Assembly (NCBI GenBank): GCA_028687035.1
Contig: JAQUAX010000009.1
Span: 62,001-126,000, forward strand
Direction of reading: 5' to 3'
Source: Dechloromonas sp.
GTDB taxonomy: Bacteria > Pseudomonadota > Gammaproteobacteria > Burkholderiales > Rhodocyclaceae
DNA: 64,000 nt
A program made the position numbers and the translations under genes. The notes under the pieces were generated by a model. The model worked only from the letters and a program-made list of their open reading frames with translations, searched no databases and was not told the DNA's origin. Below are positions 1-7,536 of the stretch, one piece after another. The first letter of the stretch is position 1. Each line of letters opens with the position of its first letter.

Positions 1-957
1 CATCATGCCCCAGGTGTCGGGCGAGCCCGGCAGCCGGAAGGTCACGCCCTTGCCGATGACCGGCACGTGGCGGTAGTCGGAATAGCCGGGATAGGTCACG
101 AACAGGTTGTCGCCGCGCCGGATGGTCTCGCGGACACCCGGATGCAGCTGCCCGGTCGCCGGATCGTTGAAGACCAGTTCCAGTTCGGTGTGCTCCTGTA
201 CCCGGACGATGCCGAATTCGGTGCGCACGCCGTCCTTCAGGTTGTCGCCGTGCGTGAAGGTGGCGTCCTCGAAACGCGAGCGCGACAGCGCGGTGCCCGG
301 CCGGATCGCCGGATCGAAGGCCGAATCGACCATGAACAGGTAGTTGTCGCCGGATTCATGGAAGATGTGTCCGGCCTCGCGCTGGATCAGGTCGCCGATC
401 ACGTCGTTCGGCACGCGGCCGCAGACGATGCCGACCACCGCGCCATCGACCACGATGGGCTGGTGGAACATCAGCGTCACCGCATCGTGGAAACGCGAAG
501 TCGATGCCGGCAGGCTGCGCGTCACCGGGTCGCGGTAGGGGCCGTACAGGAACTGCCCCTGCAGCCCGGCCTGCACCGCCTTCGGCGAGGCGGCGCCCCC
601 CCCCTCGCGGCCGGCATGCGACGACGCCAGCACCTTGCCGGCGGGGTCGACGATGAACAGTTCGGAAAAATCGACCGCCCGCTGGCGGTACTGCAGCAGC
701 AGCTCGCGCTCGGGCTGCGGCCAGCCGGCGGCGACCTCGCGCGCCAGCCCCTCGAGGTAGCCCCATTGCTGCGTGCACCACCCGGTCAGGATGCGCACCC
801 GCGTCGCCGCGAAGGACTCGAAGGTCTGCTCGATCGCCGGGTAGCGGTGGCGGTTGCGCGAGGTCGCCCAGCGCATCGCGATCTTGCCGGTCCGGCCGAA
901 CCAGGGAAGCCAGCGGCGCTCGGCCGCCGACAGCTGCATTTGCTCGCTTCTCAACAT
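1..957 (-). CDS. Cache/PDC-type sensor protein, probably a chemoreceptor (3' end outside window)
   Basis: An open minus-strand frame of 319 codons runs off the left edge, so only the N-terminal part is visible. The start at 957 is preceded by AGGAA at 4-nt spacing. The protein has no clear N-terminal membrane segment. It shows sensor-domain features: a hydrophobic ligand-domain core with the stretch YGPYRDP (the phrase seen in cache/PDC folds), then GDLIQREAGHIF, and ends in LPGSPDTWGMM. From memory this resembles chemoreceptors of Azoarcus/Thauera relatives whose C-terminal part is a methyl-accepting signalling domain, but that half lies outside the window. It could equally carry another output domain such as GGDEF. 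It is divergent from the DUF4124 gene. Confidence 0.6.
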   Translation of the reverse strand, partial: MLRSEQMQLSAAERRWLPWFGRTGKIAMRWATSRNRHRYPAIEQTFESFAATRVRILTGWCTQQWGYLEGLAREVAAGWPQPERELLLQYRQRAVDFSELFIVDPAGKVLASSHAGREGGGAASPKAVQAGLQGQFLYGPYRDPVTRSLPASTSRFHDAVTLMFHQPIVVDGAVVGIVCGRVPNDVIGDLIQREAGHIFHESGDNYLFMVDSAFDPAIRPGTALSRSRFEDATFTHGDNLKDGVRTEFGIVRVQEHTELELVFNDPATGQLHPGVRETIRRGDNLFVTYPGYSDYRHVPVIGKGVTFRLPGSPDTWGMM

Positions 958-1211
958 CTCGTTCCTGCAATGGAAATTAGTCAGGCATCGATGTGCAACA
1001 AGCGTGCCGAGGCCTTGCGGAACTTGCCGGAGTTCCGAGCATTCCAAGCAAAAACAGGGGCTTGGCCGGATTCGACCGGCCTCGAGCGGCCGGGCGCCGG
1101 GAAGCGGCGCACCGTCATGGTGCGGCGCAATGCCCCACTGCGAACGGCGCTTGCCCCGAAACGGCGCCACCGGCTACAGTGGAAACGATGCCAACGACGA
1201 GGAAGCCAGCG

Positions 1212-1823
1212 ATGAAGTCCCGCTTACTGCTGCTCGCGGCCGTTGCCGCGCTCTGGCACGGCGCCGCCGCGGCCGATGTGTACAAGTGCCGCAGCGCCGA
1301 CGGGCGCATCGAGATCAGCAATTCGCCGTGCGCCGGCGGCAGCAGGACGCTGACGGCCCGCCCCGAGGAACGCGTCAGCGAAGAGGAAAGGCAGCGCGCC
1401 GAGCAGGACGTCGAACGCATGCGCGATTACGTCCGGCAGCGCGAAGCCTCGCAACGCGCCGAGACCGCCGCGGAACTCGAGCGCGAGCGCCTGGCCGCGC
1501 AGCAGCGCGCCGCGGCGGCACGCAGCCAGCCGCGCGTCTACGGCAGCCCCGAGGAGTGCCGTCAGGATATCGGCCAGATGGCGCTGGAAGCGGAAGATCG
1601 CCAGCGCCTGGAGTCCGAATGCGGCCGCATCGCACGGCCGCAAACCATCTACGTGCCGGTCGGCGTGGCGCGGCCGCGGCCCGGCCATTTCCACGCCCAT
1701 CCGAAACCGGAAACGCGGCGCGGCGAAGCACCTCCGCCGGCGCCGCCGCTCGCCGCGCCACCTCCCCCGGCCCCGCCGGCCGGCCGGCCGCAGGGCGGCG
1801 ACCGGAAGCGGGACCCGCGTTAG
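1212..1823 (+). CDS. Exported DUF4124-type protein with Pro-rich tail
   Basis: A protein of 203 residues with a signal peptide ([17 protein letters not shown]) and directly after it the DUF4124-like motif DVYKCRSADGRIEISNSPC. This is followed by a charged, probably coiled region rich in Glu/Arg/Gln (about residues 50-115), a segment with three Cys, and a low-complexity Pro/Ala tail. DUF4124 proteins are periplasmic or envelope proteins of unknown function, common in Betaproteobacteria. Start chosen at 1212 because AGGAAG lies just upstream and the signal peptide begins there; an in-frame ATG at 1188 is the alternative. Its stop codon overlaps that of the convergent zinc-ribbon gene. No specific function can be given. 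Confidence 0.7.
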   Translation: MKSRLLLLAAVAALWHGAAAADVYKCRSADGRIEISNSPCAGGSRTLTARPEERVSEEERQRAEQDVERMRDYVRQREASQRAETAAELERERLAAQQRAAAARSQPRVYGSPEECRQDIGQMALEAEDRQRLESECGRIARPQTIYVPVGVARPRPGHFHAHPKPETRRGEAPPPAPPLAAPPPPAPPAGRPQGGDRKRDPR

Positions 1824-2140
1824 TCGCCGGCCTTGTCGTGGCCGCCGCCGTCCTTGTCCTGGCGGCCCAGCGCCAGTTCGGTGTCCTGGCTCAGCGCAAA
1901 GAAGAAGGCCTCGACGGCCTTCGGTTCGCCGGAGGCGGCGAAGGTCGTGTGGCCGCAGTCGCACTGGCCGACCCAGATCGCTTCCAGCCCGCGCAGGCCG
2001 CGCGTGCTGACCGGGTTGATCTGCGTGACGTCGGCGCCGCAGCTGTTGCACACCAGCTTTTCCGGCCGGTTCGCGGCGAGCTTCGCCTGCGCCTGGGCGA
2101 CGCGCTGATCCAGCGTGCCGCGATTTTTCGCCTGTCCCAT
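1820..2140 (-). CDS. Small zinc-ribbon-like protein, function unknown
   Basis: A protein of 106 residues starting MGQAKNRGT, preceded by a good AGGGG ribosome site about 6 nt upstream. Cys31-x2-Cys34 and Cys60-x-Cys62 form a plausible two-knuckle zinc ribbon. The rest is a short basic N-terminal helix and a charged C-terminal helix ending in Asp/Gly/His-rich sequence. No signal peptide or membrane segment, so it is probably cytoplasmic. I do not recognise the family with confidence. Its stop codon overlaps by two bases the stop of the convergent DUF4124 gene. Confidence 0.65.
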   Translation of the reverse strand: MGQAKNRGTLDQRVAQAQAKLAANRPEKLVCNSCGADVTQINPVSTRGLRGLEAIWVGQCDCGHTTFAASGEPKAVEAFFFALSQDTELALGRQDKDGGGHDKAGD

Positions 2141-2228
2141 GGATATCCCCTGAATTCGCAAAGGCCGCGAGCATAGCCGGGCGGCGCCCGCCTGTCGATT
2201 TGTCACGCGCCTGTGGCAAGATTCGGAC

Positions 2229-2921
2229 ATGCATGCCTTTCCCCACCTTTCCGCGGTCGACTGGGTTTCGCTGGCCGTTTTCGTCGCCAGCTGGGCCGGC
2301 TACGCCTGGTATTCCGAACACAGCCGGCAGGGCGCCGGCGGCCTCAACCGGACCAGCCAGCAATACCGCCTGCTGTGGGCCTACCGGATGCTCGAGCGCG
2401 AGGTCCGGGTCATGGATTCGACGCTGGTCGGCAACCTGATGACCAGCGTGTCCTTCTACGCCAACACGACGATCTACATCATCGCCGGCCTGGTCGCCGC
2501 GCTCGGCGCCTCCGACAAGCTGGTCAGCTTCACCGCCGACCTGCCCTTCGCCGGCGCCGGCAACCGCGAACTGCTCGAGATCAAGCTGATGCTGGTGCTG
2601 TTCTCCTTCGTGTTCGCCTATTTCAAATTCACGTGGTCGATCCGCCAGTTCAACCTGCTGTCCATCCTGGTCGGCGCGGCGCCGCTCGGCAAGGCCGGCG
2701 AACCGGGCATCGACGCTTACGCACGCCGGCTGGCCGGCGCCAACAGCCTGGCTGGCGACGACTTCAACCGCGGCATCCGCGCCTACTACTTCGGGCTGGC
2801 CGGTTCCGGCTGGCTGCTGACGCCGTGGGCGCTCGGCGCGCTGGCGGTGATCGTGCTGATCGTGCTGTTCCGCCGCGACTACCGCTCGCCGGCGCTGCAC
2901 GTGCTGCGCGACCCCGACTGA
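2229..2921 (+). CDS. DUF599 family inner-membrane protein
   Basis: A protein of 230 residues with four predicted membrane segments: about residues 10-26 (WVSLAVFVASWAGYAWY), 75-93, 118-140 and 200-220. The polar parts contain the WAYRMLEREVRVMDSTLVGNL region and FKFTWSIRQFN, which I associate with the DUF599 family. The biochemical role of DUF599 proteins is not established. No strong ribosome site is visible before the ATG. It ends 5 bases before rarD on the same strand, so the two are probably cotranscribed. Confidence 0.75.
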   Translation: MHAFPHLSAVDWVSLAVFVASWAGYAWYSEHSRQGAGGLNRTSQQYRLLWAYRMLEREVRVMDSTLVGNLMTSVSFYANTTIYIIAGLVAALGASDKLVSFTADLPFAGAGNRELLEIKLMLVLFSFVFAYFKFTWSIRQFNLLSILVGAAPLGKAGEPGIDAYARRLAGANSLAGDDFNRGIRAYYFGLAGSGWLLTPWALGALAVIVLIVLFRRDYRSPALHVLRDPD

Positions 2922-2926
2922 ACCGG

Positions 2927-3808
2927 ATGAACCGCCCGGACTATCCGGCCGGCGTGGCCTACGGCCTGCTCGCCTATGTGATCTGGGGCTGTTTCCCGCT
3001 GTTCTTCCGGCAACTGGCGCAGGTCGCGCCGATGGACATCCTGGCCAACCGGACGGCCTGGGCCTTCGTCTTCGTGACGCTGCTGCTGGCGCTGCGCGGA
3101 GGCTGGCAGCGGGTCGTCGATTTCGCGACGACGCCGGGGCACCGGCTGCGCCTGGCCGTCGCCGCGCTGCTGCTCGGCGCCAACTGGCTCGGCTTCCTGT
3201 GGGCGGTCGACCGGCACCAGGTCGTCGAATCCAGCCTCGGCTACTTCCTGACGCCGCTGGTCAATGTGCTGCTCGGCCTGGTCGTCCTCGGCGAGCGGCT
3301 GGACCGCCGGGAATGGCTGGCGGTCGGGCTGGCCGTCGCGGCGGTGGCCAACGAATTGCTGACGCTCGGCGCGCTGCCCTGGATCTCGCTGTTCCTGGCC
3401 GCGTCCTTCGGCATCTACGGGCTGCTGCGCAAGCAGGTGCCGGTCGATGCGGTCAGCGGACTGTGGCTGGAAACCGGGGTCATGCTGCCGGTCTGCGTGG
3501 CCTGGGCGCTGTGGCGGGGCGCCGACGGACACGCCGTTTTCGTGCCCGGCGACGCGTGGACCGCGGCGCTGTTCGCCGCCTCCGGCCTGCTCACGGCGCT
3601 GCCGCTGATGGCCTTCGCGGCGGCGACCCGGCGCCTGGACCTGGCGGCGGTCGGCATGCTGATGTACATCAACCCGACGATGCAGTTCCTGACCGCGGTG
3701 TGGCTGTTCGACGAGCCGCTGCAGCCGGCGCGGCTGACCAGCTTCGCGCTGATCTGGCTCGGCCTGCTGCTGTTTTCCGGCAGCCTGTGGGAGCGGAATC
3801 GGGGATAA
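2927..3808 (+). CDS. rarD: EamA/RarD-type drug/metabolite transporter
   Basis: A protein of 293 residues with about ten hydrophobic segments arranged as two EamA repeats, the usual length and architecture of RarD proteins. The N-terminal GLLAYVIWGCFPLFFRQL and the internal ESSLGYFLTPLVNVLLG are typical RarD signatures, the latter marking the end of the first repeat. It sits in the inner membrane. RarD was named from chloramphenicol sensitivity, but its physiological substrate is not known. The start follows the DUF599 stop by 5 bases. I am confident of the family and not of the substrate. Confidence 0.85.
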   Translation: MNRPDYPAGVAYGLLAYVIWGCFPLFFRQLAQVAPMDILANRTAWAFVFVTLLLALRGGWQRVVDFATTPGHRLRLAVAALLLGANWLGFLWAVDRHQVVESSLGYFLTPLVNVLLGLVVLGERLDRREWLAVGLAVAAVANELLTLGALPWISLFLAASFGIYGLLRKQVPVDAVSGLWLETGVMLPVCVAWALWRGADGHAVFVPGDAWTAALFAASGLLTALPLMAFAAATRRLDLAAVGMLMYINPTMQFLTAVWLFDEPLQPARLTSFALIWLGLLLFSGSLWERNRG

Positions 3809-3837
3809 TCGGGACCCCTCCCGCCTCGGCCCACGGC

Positions 3838-5130
3838 ATGCTGGAAAGCACCCTGATCATCCTCGCCCTGATCGCCACGAGCGCCTTTTTCGCCCTGTCC
3901 GAAATCGCGCTGGCCGCGGCGCGCCGGCTCAAGCTGGAACAGCTGGCCGCCGAGGGCGACGCGCGCGCCGCGGCGGTGCTGGCGCTGCAGCGCCAGCCCG
4001 GCCATTTCTTCACGACGATCCAGATCGGCCTGAACGCCGTCGCCATTCTCGCCGGCATCCTCGGCGAAGGCGCCTACGCGCCGTGGTTCGCCGCCGCGCT
4101 GGCGCCGTGGCTGGCGGCCGATACGGCGGCGACGCTGGCCTCGCTGCTCTCCTTCCTGATCGTCACCAGCACCTTCATCCTGTTCGCCGACCTGCTGCCC
4201 AAGCGCATCGCGATCGTCGCGCCGGAAGCCATCGCGCTGCGCATCGCGGCGCCGATGGCGCTGTGCATCCGGCTGCTGGCGCCGCTGATCTGGGCCTTCA
4301 ACGGTATCGCCAACCGCGTGATGGCGCGCTGCGGCCTGCCCGAGCGCCGCCCCGAGGACGTCACGCCGGAGGACATCGTCGCGCTCGCCCAGGCCGGCGC
4401 CGAAGCCGGCGTCGTCGCCGAGCAGGAGCAGCAGATGATCGAGAACGTGTTCGAGCTGGAGGCGCGCACCGCGCCCTCGACGATGACGGTGCGCGACGGC
4501 ATCGTCTGGCTCGACCGCCATGCCGGCGACGCCGACCTCCGGGCCCGGCTGGCCGCCCATCCGCACGCCAAGTTCCCGGTCTGCGCCGGCAGCATCGACG
4601 AGGTCATCGGCTACGTCGATTCCAAGGACATCCTGAGCCGGGTGCTGACCGGCCAGCCGCTGACGCTGGCCGGCGACGACCTGGTGCGGCCGGTGCTGAT
4701 CCTGCCGGAAACGCTGACGCTGGCCGAGATCCTCGCGCAGTTCAAGGCGGCGCGCGAGGATTTCGCGATGATCATCAACGAATACGCGCTAATCGTCGGC
4801 CTGATCACGCTGAACGACCTGACCAGCACGCTGGTCGGGGAAACCCTGGGCCCGTCCGAGGACGCGCAGATCATCCGGCGCGACGCCGATTCCTGGCTGG
4901 TCGACGGGTTGACCGCGATCGGCGACCTGGAGAGCCAGCTCGCGGTGCCGCCCTTCCCGGACGACGACCAGTACGAGACCGTCGCCGGCTTCATGATGTA
5001 CATGCTGCGCAAGCTGCCGCGGCCGACCGACAGCGTGATCCACGGCGGCTTCAAGTTCGAGGTCATCGACGTCGACCACCACCGGATCGACCAGCTGCTG
5101 GTCACCCGGATGGCACCGCCGGAGCGCTGA
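3838..5130 (+). CDS. CorC/HlyC-type (UPF0053, CNNM) membrane protein with CBS domains
   Basis: A protein of 430 residues. Residues 1-180 hold a CNNM-type domain with three to four membrane segments, including SAFFALSEIALAAARR and the FADLLPKRIAI motif. A pair of CBS domains follows (about 200-335, with EQQMIENVFELEARTAP before and VGLITLNDLTSTLVG in the second). A CorC/HlyC C-terminal domain (about 345-425, DADSWLVDGLTAI) closes the protein. Members have been linked to magnesium/cobalt export and, loosely, to hemolysins. The order matches the family exactly. It begins 30 bases after rarD and ends just before the spermidine-synthase-like gene, suggesting an operon. Confidence 0.85.
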   Translation: MLESTLIILALIATSAFFALSEIALAAARRLKLEQLAAEGDARAAAVLALQRQPGHFFTTIQIGLNAVAILAGILGEGAYAPWFAAALAPWLAADTAATLASLLSFLIVTSTFILFADLLPKRIAIVAPEAIALRIAAPMALCIRLLAPLIWAFNGIANRVMARCGLPERRPEDVTPEDIVALAQAGAEAGVVAEQEQQMIENVFELEARTAPSTMTVRDGIVWLDRHAGDADLRARLAAHPHAKFPVCAGSIDEVIGYVDSKDILSRVLTGQPLTLAGDDLVRPVLILPETLTLAEILAQFKAAREDFAMIINEYALIVGLITLNDLTSTLVGETLGPSEDAQIIRRDADSWLVDGLTAIGDLESQLAVPPFPDDDQYETVAGFMMYMLRKLPRPTDSVIHGGFKFEVIDVDHHRIDQLLVTRMAPPER

Positions 5131-5134
5131 GCCG

Positions 5135-6481
5135 ATGCCGCGGCTGCTGATCTACGCGATCGTCTTCATCGAAGGTTTCTGCTCGCTCGGCGCCGAGGTC
5201 ATCGCGCTGCGCCGGCTGGTGCCGCACGTCGGCAGCGCGATCGTCGTCACCGCGCCGACCATCGGCTTCTTCCTGCTCGCGCTGGCCCTCGGCTACGCGG
5301 CCGGCGGCCGGGTCGCCGCCGATTTCCGCGCCGTCGTCGCGCGCAACTTCCTGGTCTCCGCGGCGCTCGCCGGCATCGGGCTGTCCGGCCCCGTCGTCGA
5401 TGCGCTGTTCGCCCACCTGCAGCCGGCCCCGTTCGCGTGGCTGGTCTTCGTCGGCGCCATCCTGTGTCCGGTCGCCTGGCTGCTCGGCCAGACCGTGCCC
5501 ATCCTGACCAACCTGCTGCAGCACGAACGGGCCGGCGAGGCGAGCGGCGCCGCGCTGTACTGGTCGACGCTAGGCTCCTTCCTCGGCTCGCTCGGGCTGT
5601 CGCTGCTGGTCATGCAGTGGCTGGGCGTCTCCGCCGCGGTGTTTGCGTGCGCCGCAGGCCTGCTTGCCGGCACGCTGATGCTGACCGGGCGCGCCCCCGG
5701 AATCGCCGCGCTGGCGCTGTCCACCGCGGTGCTGGCCGGCTACGCCAACCTGCAGCATGCGGTGACCGCGGACACCGCCTACGCCGAATACCGCGTCGCC
5801 GCGGTCGACCGTCCGGGACAGACGAATCCGCGCGCCTTCTGGGTCAACCAGTCGGCCGCGTCGCTGATCGACGAGTCCGATCCACCGCGCTACACGCGCT
5901 ACATCGAGCACCTGCGCCGCGTGCTGCTCGACGACCTCGGCTTCCGCGACCGCGACATCCTGGTGCTCGGCGCCGGCGGCTTCACGCTGTCGCACCGCGA
6001 ACCGGAAAACCGCTACACCTACGTCGATATCGATCCGCAGATCCGCGCCATCGCCGAACGCCATTTCCTGAAGGCGCCGGCGCGCGGCGAATTCGTCGCC
6101 GACGACGCCCGGCGCTACGTCGCGACCACAGTGCGCCGCTTCGATGCGGTCGTCGTCGATGTCTTCGGCTCGCACACGTCGATCCCCAGCCACCTGGTCA
6201 CCCGCGAATTCTGGGACGGGCTGCGCCGGGTGCTGAAGCCGGACGGCGTGCTGCTCGCCAACCTGATCCTCGACGGCAAGCTCGAATCGCCGTACGCCCG
6301 CAACCTGCTGGCCACCATCGAGAGCGTCTACGGGCGCTGCGCGGTCGACGTGCTGCACAAGGCGAAACCGCTGGCCAACGTCGAGGTCGCCTGCTTCGCC
6401 AGCAGCCGGCCGGCGCCGGCCGGCATCTACGTCGACGAGAAGAACCGGGCCGACCTCGACCGGCTGGCCGGCTCCCGATAG
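5135..6481 (+). CDS. Membrane-fused spermidine-synthase-like methyl/aminopropyltransferase-fold protein
   Basis: A protein of 448 residues. About residues 1-210 form six or seven membrane helices (IVFIEGFCSLGAEVIALR at the start). Residues 215-430 form a Rossmann domain of the spermidine synthase type, with the nucleotide loop LVLGAGGFTLSHRE, the acidic strand YTYVDIDPQI, then DDARRYV and VVVDVFGSHTSIPSH. This is the fused-MFS/spermidine-synthase group. The canonical Asp-x-x-Asp proton-acceptor segment of true SpeE is not seen, so spermidine production is doubtful. It lies 4 bases after the CBS-protein gene. Substrate unknown. Confidence 0.75.
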   Translation: MPRLLIYAIVFIEGFCSLGAEVIALRRLVPHVGSAIVVTAPTIGFFLLALALGYAAGGRVAADFRAVVARNFLVSAALAGIGLSGPVVDALFAHLQPAPFAWLVFVGAILCPVAWLLGQTVPILTNLLQHERAGEASGAALYWSTLGSFLGSLGLSLLVMQWLGVSAAVFACAAGLLAGTLMLTGRAPGIAALALSTAVLAGYANLQHAVTADTAYAEYRVAAVDRPGQTNPRAFWVNQSAASLIDESDPPRYTRYIEHLRRVLLDDLGFRDRDILVLGAGGFTLSHREPENRYTYVDIDPQIRAIAERHFLKAPARGEFVADDARRYVATTVRRFDAVVVDVFGSHTSIPSHLVTREFWDGLRRVLKPDGVLLANLILDGKLESPYARNLLATIESVYGRCAVDVLHKAKPLANVEVACFASSRPAPAGIYVDEKNRADLDRLAGSR

Positions 6482-6503
6482 CTCTCAATTAAGTCATTTT
6501 TGT

Positions 6504-6531
6504 TTGACTTAGTTACAACAACACCTAATGT
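6504..6531 (+). promoter_or_regulatory. Candidate sigma-70 promoter for the 66-aa protein gene
   Basis: TTGACT (6504-6509) and a weak TAATGT (6526-6531) are separated by 16 bases in an AT-rich patch that contrasts with the surrounding GC-rich sequence. The match of the -10 box is poor, so this is only a suggestion. Confidence 0.3.
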
Positions 6532-6596
6532 GACAACATGAGAGACAAGGATCGCCCCGGCATCGGGGCCGATCGCCATCCCGGAGGAGACACGCC

Positions 6597-6797
6597 ATGA
6601 GCAACCGGAATCCGCATACCGCCCAGGGACTGGACAATGCCCTCGAGCACCTGCTGTGCTTCCCGGCCGTGACCGGCAGACCGGCCCGGCACAGCATCGA
6701 GTGGGCCAGCAACGACGAACTGCTCGAACTCGCCGACGAAAGCGGCGACCCGCTGGTCGCCGAACTCGCCGCCAGGCTCCGGGAATACGTCGGCTAG
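6597..6797 (+). CDS. Small acidic protein of unknown function (66 aa)
   Basis: Reads as a real gene because GGAGGAG sits 7-9 bases before the ATG and an AT-rich promoter-like patch precedes it. The 66-residue product is soluble, with no signal peptide, and its C-terminal half (NDELLELADESGDPLVAEL) looks like two amphipathic acidic helices. I do not recognise a family. It is convergent with the AcrR-type gene, the two stop codons overlapping. A role in efflux regulation would be pure speculation. Confidence 0.6.
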   Translation: MSNRNPHTAQGLDNALEHLLCFPAVTGRPARHSIEWASNDELLELADESGDPLVAELAARLREYVG

Positions 6798-7423
6798 ACG
6801 CCGCGCCCCCCGCGACGCAGGGCCATGTGCGTCGCAATCATGCCCGGAATGCGCTGGCCGAGGTCGGTGCCGTTCTGGCAGCCGAGCAGCAGGTTCAGCA
6901 GGCCGCTGGTGTAGGCCCAGGTGTCCTGCGCCATCGCCAGCGGATCGAGCCCGGCGCGCAGCGTGCCGAGTTCGGCCGCCTTGCTGTACATGCGCTGCAT
7001 CTTGTCGAGGAAGTCGAGCGCCGGCCGGCCGACCTCCTCCTGCACGCTGGCGAATTCATCGACGTATTCGCAGCGCGAAATCATGATTTCGAACACTTCG
7101 CGGACCACCGCGCAATCGTCGAGCACCCGGAAGAACTCGGTCAGCGACGCCTCGACCGCGTCGAGCGGATCGGCGAAGCGCTCCGCGTAGAGCAGCGCGT
7201 CGGTGCGTTCGATCAGCGGCCGGAAGACGTCTTCCCGCATCGCGAAGAAAATCTCGGCCTTGTCCCGGAAATGCCAGTACACGGCGCCGCGCGTGACGCC
7301 GGCCGCCTTGGCGATGCGCTCGCAGGTCGATCGGCTGACGCCGTACTGGTGAAAGGTACGGCGCGCCGCCTCGATGATGTCCTTGCGGGTCTGCTCCGCT
7401 TCTTCCTTCGTTTTCCTGACCAT
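6794..7423 (-). CDS. acrR: TetR-family repressor of the AcrR/TtgR type
   Basis: A protein of 209 residues. The N-terminal TetR helix-turn-helix spans about residues 12-58 (QTRKDIIEAARRTFHQYG, then ERIAKAAGVTRGAVYWHFRDK). The C-terminal region carries the AcrR-type ligand-binding domain. It is divergent from the RND efflux operon, the usual arrangement for a local repressor that releases DNA when toxic compounds bind. The 113-base gap between the two holds a TACATACA/TGTATGTA palindrome very like the E. coli AcrR operator. The repressor probably controls both the pump and itself. Confidence 0.88.
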   Translation of the reverse strand: MVRKTKEEAEQTRKDIIEAARRTFHQYGVSRSTCERIAKAAGVTRGAVYWHFRDKAEIFFAMREDVFRPLIERTDALLYAERFADPLDAVEASLTEFFRVLDDCAVVREVFEIMISRCEYVDEFASVQEEVGRPALDFLDKMQRMYSKAAELGTLRAGLDPLAMAQDTWAYTSGLLNLLLGCQNGTDLGQRIPGMIATHMALRRGGRGV

Positions 7424-7473
7424 TGAAACCCCTTCCCCGTCGCGGCGCGCATGTTAAACCATGCGCCCGACGA

Positions 7474-7501
7474 TTTACATACATTTCTGTATGTATATAA
7501 T
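7474..7501 (+). promoter_or_regulatory. Promoter of the RND efflux operon
   Basis: TTTACA (7474-7479) and a perfect TATAAT (7496-7501) are separated by 16 bases, and lie 36 bases before the adaptor ATG at 7537. The spacer and the -35 edge are filled by the repressor palindrome, so repressor binding should directly exclude RNA polymerase. Confidence 0.75.
7476..7495. promoter_or_regulatory. AcrR-type operator palindrome
   Basis: TACATACATTTCTGTATGTA is a 20-bp palindrome with perfect 8-bp arms around a 4-base centre. From established knowledge, the E. coli AcrR operator has the same TACATACA and TGTATGTA ends with a longer centre. It sits exactly between the -35 and -10 boxes of the efflux promoter and in the control region shared with the divergent acrR-like gene. 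Confidence 0.75.
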
Positions 7502-7536
7502 ACCGCACAAAACGCCTTTCAAGGAGAAGCCACGCC

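Noticed and set aside
1064..1081. GGCCGG/CCGGCC inverted repeat in the 958-1211 gap
   Set aside because: Short, GC-only, no T-run and no link to a gene; such repeats are expected by chance at this GC content.
1224..2900. Open frame of 558 codons on the minus strand
   Set aside because: It crosses the DUF4124, zinc-ribbon and DUF599 genes antisense or out of frame; composition is Arg/Gln/Gly-rich with no domain, an effect of high GC.
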